A DNA stretch of 59,185 nt, from assembly GCA_005843825.1 (NCBI GenBank), contig SZXX01000042.1:1-59185 (forward strand), in the 5' to 3' direction. Positions within the stretch are counted from its first letter, which is position 1. Each line of letters opens with the position of its first letter. Positions 39,621 to 48,710 of the stretch are shown here, in pieces. The position numbers and the translations under genes were made by a program. The notes below the pieces were generated by a model, which was given only the letters and a program-made list of their open reading frames with translations, ran no database searches and had not been told where the DNA came from. The stretch comes from Chlorobium sp. Its GTDB lineage: Bacteria; Bacteroidota; Chlorobiia; Chlorobiales; Chlorobiaceae.

Positions 39621-42359
39621 ATGGCAAAGAAACCGAAAAACATCAGCCTTGCCGATTCCAGTGACTTACGCTCTCTGGCTGAAGAGCGCCTGAAGAATAA
39701 ACACCTCGCCACTCAGTACTCCCGACTCAGCACTACGCCTTCACCTGAAGAAAGACTCAGGTTTGTCCATGAGCTCGAGGTACACCAAATAGAGCTTGAA
39801 ATGCAGCAGGAAGAGCTGGCTCGAACCAGGGTTGAGCTGCAGGATAATCTAACCCGGTACACTGAACTTTATGACTTTGCTCCAGTCGGGTATTTGACGT
39901 TGGGCCATGACAGTAAGATCCAGCAGGCAAACCTGACCGCCACCAAACTTCTTGGCATTGATCGCTCCCGTTTAGTTGGCATGCATTTCAAACATTTTGT
40001 ATTGCCAGAGGATTATCTCGCAATTGATTCCATGCTCGAAACAGTGTTCTCTAAAAGATTGCCGGGTAACTGCGAGGTGAAGCTTTTAGCACCCGCTTCC
40101 CAGCCAGCCAGGGGTCATAATGATCACTCTCTTCGCACTTTTCGCATTGAAGCAGCAGTAAGTGATACTGAATATGCATGCCGGGTTATTCTCTCTGATA
40201 TTACGGAGCAGAAACAGATAGAAGAGGAGCTCCTTGAAAGTAAAACAAGATTCAGCCAGGCACTTGAAGCCGCTTCTGCCGGTGTTTGGGAATGGCACTT
40301 GAAAACCAATGAGCTGTTCTGGTCAGACGAGTTATGGCAATTGTCCGGCTTGAAAAGGGGCGGTGAAAAACAAACGTTCAAACTATGGGAAGATTCCATT
40401 CATCCTGATGACCGGGAGTTGGTACTCCAATCCGTTACAGCTGCTGTGAAAAATGAAATAGAGTCACAAGTCGAGTATCGCGTCTGTTACCCCGACGGTT
40501 CTGTACACTGGCTCCTGTCACGAGGCAGGCCTTTACGCGATCACACTGGCAAGGTCGATCGTTATATCGGTACTGTTATCGACCTCACTGAACGAAAGCA
40601 GGCCGAGCAGGCATTGCTTGAAAGCGAAATAAAATTTCGTTCCATTACCGAACAAATATCAGAATTGGTTTTTGTTGCAGACTCCTCTGGAATTGTTAAC
40701 TATGTCTCCCCTGTTATCGAAAAATTGTCTGGCTATTTGCCTGATGAAGTAATTGGTCATTCCTTCATTGAATATTTAGCAGAAGATGAAATTTCCAAAG
40801 TTGTTGAACTGTTTGATGATGCCCTCGCACATCAATTGAAAAATCAGGTCGTCGAATTCAGGTACAGGAAAAAAAACGGCACCTTCCTGGATGCAGAAGT
40901 TCATTCGCAATATTACCATGCCTCCGGTTATTCCGGAGTAATCGGTGTAATCCTTGATGTTACTGACCGCAAGCTGGCTGAGAATCAGATAAAAAAACTG
41001 AGTACTATCGTAGAGCAAAGTCCTGCTATTGTGCTCATTACCGATCGTCTCGGTAAAATAGAGTATGTCAACCCCGCATTTACACAAATCACTGGTTATA
41101 CATTTGACGAGGTAAAAGGGAAAAATCCCCGCTTCCTTCAGTCAGGCCATACACCAAAAGCACTTTATGAAAAGCTTTGGCAGACAATACTCGCAGGTAA
41201 TATCTGGCGAGGTGAATTTCAAAACAGAAAGAAAAACGCTGACCTCTACTGGGAAAGAGCGGTAATCTCAGCTATTCTGAAAGAGGATGTGATAACCAAT
41301 TTTGTTGCGATCAAAGAGGATATAACCGAACACAAGAAGGAGGAACAACTTATTGTAGAAAGCAGGGGAAAACTGGAGGCTGCTCTTGCAAGTATGAGTG
41401 ATGCAGTCTTTATCTCTGATACAAAGGGAAACCTCATCCACTTTAATGACGCTTTTGCAACATTTCACAGGTTCAGGAATAAAGAGGAGTGTGCCAAGAC
41501 GTTTGATGAGTATCCTAAGTTTCTCGAAGCTTACCTGCTCTCGGGAGAACTTGTTCCCGTGGAACAATGGGCTCTACAGAGGGCTCTCGGAGGTGAAACC
41601 GCTACAGGAGTTGAACTTAGACTGCTCCGAAAGGATAGCGGTGAAACATGGTTTGGAAGCTATAATTATGCACCGATACGCAACACGGATGGACGTATCG
41701 TTGGCTCAGTAGTCACGGGTCGAGACATTACCAAAAAGAAAGCTGCGGAACAAGAGATAAACAGTTATGTAAAACAGTTGCAAGCAGCCATGCAAAGCAC
41801 GCTTCAAGCGGTAGCAAACGTCGTGGAAGCACATGATCCTTACACCGCAGGTCATGAACGGCGTGTTGGCATCATTTCGGCGGATATAGCAAGGGAAATG
41901 GGGTGGAGCGAAGAGAAGTGCCACTATCTGCAACTCATCGGATTGGTGCATGACATCGGCAAAATGAGCATTCCTGCCGAAATACTTTCCAAGCCAAGCC
42001 TATTGTCGGAAATCGAGTTTGAGCTCGTCAAGACTCATGCTGAACAAGGCTATCAAATCCTCAAGGATGTCGAGTTCCCTCTGCCGATTGCAGAAATCAT
42101 CCGGGAACACCACGAGCGTATGGACGGCAGCGGCTATCCGCAGGGCCTGAAAGGAGAGGAGACACTTATTGAAGCTCGCATACTTGCCGTAGCCGATGTA
42201 CTTGAATCCATGGCCTCACATCGCCCTTACCGGGCCTCATTAGGCATCGAAGAAGCCATTAATGAAATTGAGAGTTATCGGGGGAAGCATTTCGATCCGG
42301 AAGTAGTTGATGCCGTGCTGCGACTGTTTCGCAAAAAAGGCTATCAGCTCCCGGCTTGA
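39621..42359 (+). CDS. Multi-PAS HD-GYP phosphodiesterase candidate
   Basis: A 912-residue soluble protein. A short coiled coil (about 40-75) leads into five PAS domains (about 75-195, 205-325, 330-450, 455-575 and 585-710), several ending in the PAC-type sequence DLTERKQAE or DVTDRKLAE, then an HD-GYP domain (about 730-905). Key residues are intact: HDIGK, HHERMDGSGYPQG and DVLESMASHRPYR. The domain is close to that of the kai-linked protein at 32236. No membrane segment is seen, so it senses a cytoplasmic or diffusible signal; which PAS domains bind a cofactor is not decided. Confidence 0.93.
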   Translation: MAKKPKNISLADSSDLRSLAEERLKNKHLATQYSRLSTTPSPEERLRFVHELEVHQIELEMQQEELARTRVELQDNLTRYTELYDFAPVGYLTLGHDSKIQQANLTATKLLGIDRSRLVGMHFKHFVLPEDYLAIDSMLETVFSKRLPGNCEVKLLAPASQPARGHNDHSLRTFRIEAAVSDTEYACRVILSDITEQKQIEEELLESKTRFSQALEAASAGVWEWHLKTNELFWSDELWQLSGLKRGGEKQTFKLWEDSIHPDDRELVLQSVTAAVKNEIESQVEYRVCYPDGSVHWLLSRGRPLRDHTGKVDRYIGTVIDLTERKQAEQALLESEIKFRSITEQISELVFVADSSGIVNYVSPVIEKLSGYLPDEVIGHSFIEYLAEDEISKVVELFDDALAHQLKNQVVEFRYRKKNGTFLDAEVHSQYYHASGYSGVIGVILDVTDRKLAENQIKKLSTIVEQSPAIVLITDRLGKIEYVNPAFTQITGYTFDEVKGKNPRFLQSGHTPKALYEKLWQTILAGNIWRGEFQNRKKNADLYWERAVISAILKEDVITNFVAIKEDITEHKKEEQLIVESRGKLEAALASMSDAVFISDTKGNLIHFNDAFATFHRFRNKEECAKTFDEYPKFLEAYLLSGELVPVEQWALQRALGGETATGVELRLLRKDSGETWFGSYNYAPIRNTDGRIVGSVVTGRDITKKKAAEQEINSYVKQLQAAMQSTLQAVANVVEAHDPYTAGHERRVGIISADIAREMGWSEEKCHYLQLIGLVHDIGKMSIPAEILSKPSLLSEIEFELVKTHAEQGYQILKDVEFPLPIAEIIREHHERMDGSGYPQGLKGEETLIEARILAVADVLESMASHRPYRASLGIEEAINEIESYRGKHFDPEVVDAVLRLFRKKGYQLPA

Positions 42360-42860
42360 CAGATCACCGACAAAAGGCTGAGAAGACCGGAGTTAATAAG
42401 ACCCCATACGCATATAAAATATATACGTAATCTTCGAATATTCAGGCCCCCCTTCTTCCCCAATTGAAAGACAATTACTTGACAGCAATGAGTTGTCTCA
42501 CGCTACAATAAGGGGAATAAATGTCCTGATCATCAACCTTTTCATCAGCACCTGAATCGCAAAAGTGCTTAACATCCCTTTTGCCTCCCGAGTCACACCA
42601 AACAATAGCCATGACAGTGCAGAAGCAATTCTCATATAAAATTCTTTTATATACAGAAGAAAGATGTATATTATATGTATATGAAACTTTTATGATTGAT
42701 TATTGCATCGAAAATCTTTTCATGATCAGTGCAACCATGAAATAGAGCCCGATAGCGGCTACGATTTTATCGATTCTATGCGAAAGGGTTATGCTTACAG
42801 CCAGATGATTACTGCAAATTACCATACTGATCAGTGAATTAACAATTATGCGACTCCATC
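42360..42860. other. 501-bp intergenic region with AT-rich palindromes
   Basis: No gene is seen. Two AT-rich near-palindromes occur: 42407-42429 (23 bp, beginning TACGCATATA and ending TATACGTA) and 42664-42680 (ATGTATATTATATGTAT). The second resembles the palindrome upstream of the PAS kinase at 27637. The region should hold the promoter of the CHASE3 HD-GYP gene. Confidence 0.5.
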
Positions 42861-43289
42861 ATGAAACGCAACTTGTCCATTTTAAGTTTTCTCTCAGCCG
42901 TTCTGATAATAGTCAGCATTGGAATATTTACAGCCGTCAATCTGAGCTCCTATGTTGCAACCAACAAAATGGTCAACCATACACTGATCGTTAAGGAGAA
43001 ACTCAAAAACACACTTACTCTGCTTCTTGATGCCGAAACAGGTCAACGCGGTTATCTTATCACAGGGAATAAACTTTTTCTTCAACATTATAATGCAACT
43101 ACTGACACTGCCACCGGCATTAACAAGAATTTAAAAGCCCTTCGAAAACTTACGGCTGACAATCCCAATCAACAGCAACGCCTTGATCTTCTTGATGTAT
43201 TATGTACCGCTAAACTTGATAGGTTACAAAAAACTATAAACCTTAAAAACAATTCAGCGCTTGATCTTGCGAATACAGATACCATCTTT
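42861..43289 (+). pseudogene. 5' part of CHASE3-GAF-HD-GYP gene, split by insertion
   Basis: Encodes the first 143 residues of a membrane receptor: helix (about 8-30) and most of a periplasmic CHASE3 domain with DAETGQRGYLITG. The reading frame runs into the insertion element and stops after 17 foreign codons. Joining codon 143 to position 44996 gives an uninterrupted frame of 606 residues, so the gene was intact before insertion. It is the third CHASE3 receptor of the island. Confidence 0.9.
43256..43289 (+). repeat. Left copy of 34-bp target-site duplication
   Basis: Identical over 34 bp to 44962-44995. The two copies flank the insertion element exactly at its terminal inverted repeats. 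Perfect identity points to a recent insertion. Confidence 0.95.
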
Positions 43290-44961
43290 CCTGACTTCTG
43301 CCAAATTAGTGCGGAAGCTCATGGTTTAAGAATTTTAAGATAGAGTTGTTCGCTAATTTGCTGGTGTTCATACTCACGGTGTGTAATTCTCCTGTTCGCT
43401 CATCATAGATATTGGCCTCCTGAACTTGCCACAGTTCATCCCGAATCTGCCGTAACGAACGATCCGTTTTGATCTCAAGGTATTTGCCCATCATTAAGGC
43501 CATGAAGCAAACGAGCATATGGGCTCTGATGGCTTCCTGCGTGTAATGGAAGATAGGCCTGGCTTTCAAGTCTGACTTACTCATCCGAAACGCCTGCTCC
43601 ACATGCCAGAGATCTCGATAGTAGGCAACGACGTCAGCACTGGGCAACTCTATCTCCGGGATGTTGGTGACATAGCCCTTGATGCCCAGAAGCTTTTCTG
43701 CCTTTGCCTGGAGAGCAGTATCAAAGACGAAAGGCTTATTTTTCTCTTGAGACTTCTTGACAAACTTTGCTCGTCGCCCTGCTTCATTTCGCTCAAGTAG
43801 TTGAAAGGCACGCTTTACCTGCTTGTCAAACTCGCGTTTGTCTTTCTTGTAGCGGGCTTCGGAGAACTCACAGATGACCGAGGCGTTCTTGACACCGCTC
43901 GAATAGCTGAAGCGCCTTGGTGCCTGATTAGTGCGGGGTAGCTCTGTGTAAATTGTATCGATGAAGGCGCTTGCTGTGCTCGCCAATCGTGCTCCCACAA
44001 TGTAGCGGTATCCATCTGCCTCCAACTGCTGCATGTTGTCTTTCGAGAGCATTCCGGCGTCAGCCACAATAACCGGCTTGGTTTCTCCAACCCGTTCATG
44101 GAAGCGGTGCAAGACAGCCAACATTGTTTTCCCTTCGAAGGTATTGCCTTCAAACACTTCGTGCATTACTGGAAAACCAGATCGGGTGGTGATCAGGCCA
44201 ATAACGATTTGCGGCTGTTGCGGTTTGTTGTCTTTGGAGAAACCTGGTTTCTGAAAGTCGTACTCTTTGAAGGATTCGAAGTAGAGCGTGGTGACATCGT
44301 ACAATACAAGGCTGAAGCTCTCCTGCAGTGCATCGCGAGCCGTCTGGATGGCTGCAGTCTCGATCTCTTTCTGATACGCAAGGAGCTTTGGCAGCAACCG
44401 ATAAACGGTTCGTTCGGCATACCGCACATTGAAGTACCGCTGCAAAAGCTCGAGAGTGCGCAATTTGGAGGCGGGCTCAATGATGCGCATAAGGGCAAAA
44501 TCCAGATACAACTCAGGCAGGGCTCCCAATCCACACCTCTTGGCGGCAGAAAGCAGTGCGGTGCGGGCAAACTGATGAGTTACATCGACAAGCTCGGCAT
44601 GAGAGAAATCCAGATGCTGCTGTGGAGAACTTGCCGGGGGGTGTATTTCGGGTAAAAGGTATGGCTGTCTGCGATGAGCTTCAGCGTACTTCACCGCCTC
44701 AGCCATCAAAAGATCACACTCGCTCTCGCTATGAGCACTGCCTACATGCTTGATGATTGCACGCCTCTTTCCCTCATTGCGAACCACCTGAACGGCGGTT
44801 GCCCCTGAGGCTGTCTTAACCTTTCGGATTGTCAAGTCTCCACGCATGTTGTAAAGATACCATTAGTGCGGAAACTGATGAATCTGAAAATGCTAACTAA
44901 CTGAAAAATAATGACTTATTTTTCATACTCAAGGAATTGGTCAAAGTTGGCAGAAGTCAGG
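43290..44961. mobile_element. IS1634-like insertion sequence
   Basis: A complete element of 1672 bp with perfect 15-bp terminal inverted repeats, CCTGACTTCTGCCAA at the left and its complement at the right. It carries one transposase gene on the minus strand. A 34-bp direct duplication flanks it; IS1634 and IS1549 relatives are known for unusually long and variable duplications, which agrees. A 12-bp direct copy of ATTAGTGCGGAA also lies near both ends inside the element (43305 and 44862). Confidence 0.95.
43306..44847 (-). CDS. IS1634-family DDE transposase
   Basis: A 513-residue transposase of the IS4 superfamily, IS1634 group. The middle region has DVTTLYFESFKEYDF, then QPQIVIGLITTRSGFPVMHEVFEGNTFEGKT and IVADAGMLSKDN, which carry the first two catalytic acids (Asp in DVTTL and Asp in VADAGM). 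The later YRDLWHVEQAFRMSKSDLKARPIFH holds the YREK-like Glu region typical of IS4 enzymes. The frame is intact and reaches close to both element ends, so the element may be active. Confidence 0.94.
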   Translation of the reverse strand: MRGDLTIRKVKTASGATAVQVVRNEGKRRAIIKHVGSAHSESECDLLMAEAVKYAEAHRRQPYLLPEIHPPASSPQQHLDFSHAELVDVTHQFARTALLSAAKRCGLGALPELYLDFALMRIIEPASKLRTLELLQRYFNVRYAERTVYRLLPKLLAYQKEIETAAIQTARDALQESFSLVLYDVTTLYFESFKEYDFQKPGFSKDNKPQQPQIVIGLITTRSGFPVMHEVFEGNTFEGKTMLAVLHRFHERVGETKPVIVADAGMLSKDNMQQLEADGYRYIVGARLASTASAFIDTIYTELPRTNQAPRRFSYSSGVKNASVICEFSEARYKKDKREFDKQVKRAFQLLERNEAGRRAKFVKKSQEKNKPFVFDTALQAKAEKLLGIKGYVTNIPEIELPSADVVAYYRDLWHVEQAFRMSKSDLKARPIFHYTQEAIRAHMLVCFMALMMGKYLEIKTDRSLRQIRDELWQVQEANIYDERTGELHTVSMNTSKLANNSILKFLNHELPH

Positions 44962-44995
44962 AGCGCTTGATCTTGCGAATACAGATACCATCTTT
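44962..44995 (+). repeat. Right copy of 34-bp target-site duplication
   Basis: Identical to 43256-43289. It lets the original gene be reconstructed in frame by removing 43290-44995. Confidence 0.95.
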
Positions 44996-46387
44996 GTTCA
45001 AGGCAAGCAGATCATGGAACATATTCGTCAGGTTCTTGCATCATTTGAAAATGAAGAGAACACTTTACTTCAAGGGCGCCTTAATGAAGCAAACAACCGG
45101 TTACAAAACTTAGAGACGGTGACCGTGTCAGGGCTCGTGATGAGTATTTTATGTCTTCTGTTTTCATTTTCTCTCACAAAGCGGGAAGAGAAAAAGCGGC
45201 AGGCTGCCGAAAAGGATTTAATCCAGACCAACAGTGAACTGGATCTTCGAGTCAAGGAACTTGCCAGTTCAAAAGAACTGATAAAACAACAGCTTAATCG
45301 ACTTGATTCACTCCATGCGATAGACCTTGCTATTCTCAGTTCAACAGATTTACTGCTGGCACTCAATACCGTTTTAGCAGAGGTAACGAGCTGTCTGCAT
45401 GTCGATATTGCCGCCGTCTTTGTTTTCAATCCTGATAGTCTCATGCTCAAAATAGCCGCGCTCACCGGCAATATAATTCCAGGGACGAAACATATATCTA
45501 TGCGTCTTGGCGATGGAATATCTGGAAAAGCCGCACTGGAACGCGGAACTATTGCAGCTCCTGTACTGGCCAATATTGAGTTATCAGCGGCACTGAAGGA
45601 TAGTGCAAGCAAAGAAGGAATCCAATCGATCTATGTAACTCCGCTTATCGCGAAAGGGGTTCTTGTCGGAGTTCTCAGTACCGGTTTTCGTACACCATTC
45701 GACGCCGATGCGGATTGGGTTGACTTTTTTGAAGCGCTCGCTGCTCAGACCTCAATGGCTGTTGAAAGCATTCAATCGTTTACAAATGTCCAACGCTCTA
45801 ATCTTAATTTAAAACTGACGTATGACACCACAATCGAAGGGTGGTCGAAAGCACTGGATTTACGGGATGATGACACTGAAGGACACACGCTCAGGGTGAC
45901 AGAGATGACGATGAAAGTTGCAGAGTTGGCAGGAATGAACGATGCACAACTGGCACATGTACGGCGAGGCTCCCTGTTGCATGATATTGGAAAAATGGGT
46001 GTTCCTGACACGATTCTGCTCAAACCCGGAAAGCTCACCGATGAAGAGTGGGCTGCCATGCGTAAGCATCCAGGCTATGCACATGATCTGCTTTCGCCAA
46101 TTATCTATTTACGTCACGCCTTGGATATTCCATACTGTCACCATGAACGATGGGATGGCAGCGGCTATCCAAACGGACTGAAAGGTGATCAAATCCCATT
46201 GGCAGCACGCTTGTTTGCTGTTGTGGATGTCTGGGATGCCCTCCGCTCTGACCGTCCTTATCGCAAAGGCTGGCCGGAAGAAAAGGTCATTGAGCATATT
46301 AAAGCAGGCAGTGGCAGTCACTTTGACCCTGATGCTGTAGAATTATTTTTGAAGACACTTCAGAAAGACGAAAAAGATGCTGAGTGA
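44962..46387 (+). pseudogene. 3' part of CHASE3-GAF-HD-GYP gene
   Basis: Carries the remainder of the disrupted receptor: end of CHASE3, second membrane helix (about residues 40-58 of the piece starting at 45014), coiled coil, GAF domain (about 95-255) and HD-GYP domain (about 270-450). HD-GYP residues are intact: LLHDIGKMGVP, HHERWDGSGYPNG and DVWDALRSDRPYR. An ATG at 45014 could start a 457-residue product lacking the sensor, if a promoter exists in or near the insertion element. The first 34 bp are the right copy of the target duplication (44962-44995). Confidence 0.9.
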
Positions 46388-46392
46388 AATTG

Positions 46393-46539
46393 ATGTTAAA
46401 CATTCAATTGAGCAATGAAGTGAACCAAACTGATTTTAAAAAAGAAATGGTACGCAATCACATGGAAGACTGGAAAGAAAAAAGGGGAATCATGTCAGAT
46501 CTATTCTTTGAAGAGAGTCCTTATGGACAGCGATTATGA
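46393..46539 (+). CDS. Short ORF translationally coupled to the cyclase gene
   Basis: A 48-codon frame from ATG at 46393 to TGA at 46537-46539. Its stop overlaps the ATG of the downstream GGDEF gene (ATGA at 46536-46539), and its start is 5 bp after the HD-GYP stop, so the three frames are packed without gaps. The peptide is polar with an acidic-basic middle (MEDWKEKRGIMSDLFFEE) and no membrane segment. No family is recognised. It may be a real small protein or serve only to couple translation. Confidence 0.45.
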   Translation: MLNIQLSNEVNQTDFKKEMVRNHMEDWKEKRGIMSDLFFEESPYGQRL

Positions 46540-47819
46540 CAATACAGGTCATAAAAAAAATATCCCCCATACATACCATCGCCATTACCGGCCTGATAAG
46601 CCTGCTGATTGTTTTTTCCGGAACAGCATGGGTGCTTGTTCTGCATAACAAGACGCTTGAAGAGGCCGATCAAAAACAGACATATTATCTGGACCTTCTT
46701 GATTTCAGAGAACAAATAGTTGAATTCGATCTGAAACGTAACCAGACAAGCACGCTCAATGCTCCTTTTGAAAGAAGTGCTGAGACACAGAAAATAGCCG
46801 CCGCTAAACTGCTTTTCTTCTACCAGAAGCTCCTCGTTCAAATGCAGAACGCTGGACTGAAAGATCTTCCCACACTGCATCAAAAGAGTCAAAACAGCAT
46901 ACCTGTACTTTCCGGAGAAAACCTTGAGCTTTTCAGGCTTGTACTTGAACGCTCCATTGAAAAAGCAAGGATTGAATCAAAAAATGCTGTTAAACAACTG
47001 GTGTTCATAAACCAGTTGTTTCTTTTTTTTATTGTTGCACTTATCCTGACTCTGGGAATCTCAGGAGGGTGGCTGCTGTATAACAAGTACCGCCATACGC
47101 TTATACCTCTCAGGCAATTGGCAGGCAAACTGAAGCGGTTAAACAGTGAGATTCCGGAAAGCGTTATTGATACTACTGATGAAATGAAAAAGGAGCTTAC
47201 TGAATCAGATCACTCCAGCGATATTATTCAAGTCATAACGTCATTCATCAGTATTTGTGATCTGATCCAGATTAAAAACAAAAAACTTGATGAGATCCTT
47301 ATTCGTGACGAAAAGACCAATCTCTTTAACTACCGTCATCTTCAGGAACACCTCATTACCGAGATAGAACGAGCCAAGCGCTATAGCGAAACAGTCTCCC
47401 TGGTAATGCTTGATATCGATAATTTTGCACAATACAACGAGGTCAACGGCCATATTTCTGCTGATTATGTGCTCAAAAATCTTGCCGGTATCATCTCTGC
47501 TCAATGCCGGATTTCTGATATACCCGCAAGATTTGGAGGTGATGAATTCGCCATCCTTTTTCCCAAAACGGATTCAATGACAGTATGGGATATTGCTGAA
47601 CGTCTGCGCAAGATTGTCAATGACACACAATTCCGTACTGAGAGCGGTGTGCTGATCAGTAAGCTGACCATCAGTATCGGAACAGCTACCTTTCCACTTG
47701 ACGCACATGACTGGAATAGTCTTATTTCGCATGCTGATAAAGCAATGAACAGGGCTAAATCGGCCGGAAAAAACAAGGTGATCTCATTCTTAAAACATGA
47801 TGAAACTGTTACGAAATAA
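46536..47819 (+). CDS. Membrane diguanylate cyclase (GGDEF)
   Basis: A 427-residue protein with two membrane helices (about residues 13-36 and 157-181) around a periplasmic helical sensor region, then a HAMP-like linker and a GGDEF domain (about 255-420). The active-site motif GGDEF is at 334-338 and the inhibitory RxxD (RISD, 325-328) is exactly five residues before it. It should make cyclic di-GMP. Its end overlaps the start of the YaiO-like gene by 23 bp, so it is coupled to the polysaccharide genes and probably is their dedicated cyclase. Confidence 0.94.
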   Translation: MTIQVIKKISPIHTIAITGLISLLIVFSGTAWVLVLHNKTLEEADQKQTYYLDLLDFREQIVEFDLKRNQTSTLNAPFERSAETQKIAAAKLLFFYQKLLVQMQNAGLKDLPTLHQKSQNSIPVLSGENLELFRLVLERSIEKARIESKNAVKQLVFINQLFLFFIVALILTLGISGGWLLYNKYRHTLIPLRQLAGKLKRLNSEIPESVIDTTDEMKKELTESDHSSDIIQVITSFISICDLIQIKNKKLDEILIRDEKTNLFNYRHLQEHLITEIERAKRYSETVSLVMLDIDNFAQYNEVNGHISADYVLKNLAGIISAQCRISDIPARFGGDEFAILFPKTDSMTVWDIAERLRKIVNDTQFRTESGVLISKLTISIGTATFPLDAHDWNSLISHADKAMNRAKSAGKNKVISFLKHDETVTK

Positions 47820-48678
47820 GGAAAGGCTAAACTTACAAAAGTGCCTGGCTTATTTTGCTCAAGCAGGAGTCGCGCTGTGTGGCCTGCTGTACAGTAACAA
47901 TGCTTTGTCATTAGAGACTACTACGGGAGAGATGAATTCTGCAACTGCTCCCGCAGTCTCATCTGCACTTACAAGGCCTTCGATTTTTGATTCATCACCC
48001 TATGTTGAGGCTGGCTATACTGAGGACCGCTTGACGAATAGCGCTCCCTCATGGAAGAGTCAATATATAAATCTCTTTATGCCCCTCAAGGCTTACGGGC
48101 TATTGAATGTCCGTATTGAAAATGTTGACCGGTTTCTGTTAACGGATCAGGCAATATCGTTTTCTTATGCCTATCCGTTTGCTTTGGGAGTGATCAATCT
48201 GGATGGAGGGTATACGGCAAATGCTGAATTTCTGGCAAAAAACTCGGTTGGACTGGGTTGGAATGGAAACCTTCCTGATGGTTTCGGCTACACACTTGGG
48301 GCTGCACAACGGAACTATTCTGACGCATTATTAAATATCTACAGCCTTGGGGTGGAAAAAAATGCCGGCCAGTTTCGAATTGCCTATACCGCATATATCT
48401 CAACAATCGATAACTCTCAGGGTGAATTTGCAGGGAGAGTGCAGGCTCAGTGGATCAGCCGAAAAGATAATCGACTTGGATTGACCTATGCCGAAGGCAA
48501 AGAGCCCTCAGTTGTATCTGCCGGTAATCTAACTACCATACAGACCCAATACCTGCAACTTGACGGCTTGTATCGGGTTACAAAAACAACAGCGGTAACT
48601 GCCGCTTTCTGGCATAGCAAGGAGGGTAATTACTACCAGCGCAATGGCGGGCAGCTTGGGCTTCGTATTTCGTTGTAA
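47797..48678 (+). CDS. YaiO-like outer-membrane beta-barrel protein
   Basis: A 293-residue exported protein. The signal peptide runs to about residue 38 (GVALCGLLYSNNALS, cleavage after ALS). The mature part has alternating beta-strand pattern and an aromatic end, RNGGQLGLRISL, as expected for an outer-membrane barrel. Similarity is to the YaiO family, which in enterobacteria lies beside a GT2 glycosyltransferase (YaiP). Here too a GT2 gene is three genes downstream, so a role in polysaccharide passage through the outer membrane is likely but inferred. Confidence 0.8.
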   Translation: MMKLLRNKERLNLQKCLAYFAQAGVALCGLLYSNNALSLETTTGEMNSATAPAVSSALTRPSIFDSSPYVEAGYTEDRLTNSAPSWKSQYINLFMPLKAYGLLNVRIENVDRFLLTDQAISFSYAYPFALGVINLDGGYTANAEFLAKNSVGLGWNGNLPDGFGYTLGAAQRNYSDALLNIYSLGVEKNAGQFRIAYTAYISTIDNSQGEFAGRVQAQWISRKDNRLGLTYAEGKEPSVVSAGNLTTIQTQYLQLDGLYRVTKTTAVTAAFWHSKEGNYYQRNGGQLGLRISL

Positions 48679-48710
48679 ACGAAAATAACAATTTAGAAAC
48701 GGAGGATATA

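Noticed and set aside
43290-43343. A 160-residue CHASE3 protein ending at 43343 as a real gene
   Set aside because: The last 17 codons are insertion-element DNA; the gene is the 5' part of a split receptor.
43815-44655. Open frames on both strands within the transposase gene
   Set aside because: Overlap the intact transposase frame and show no domain of their own.
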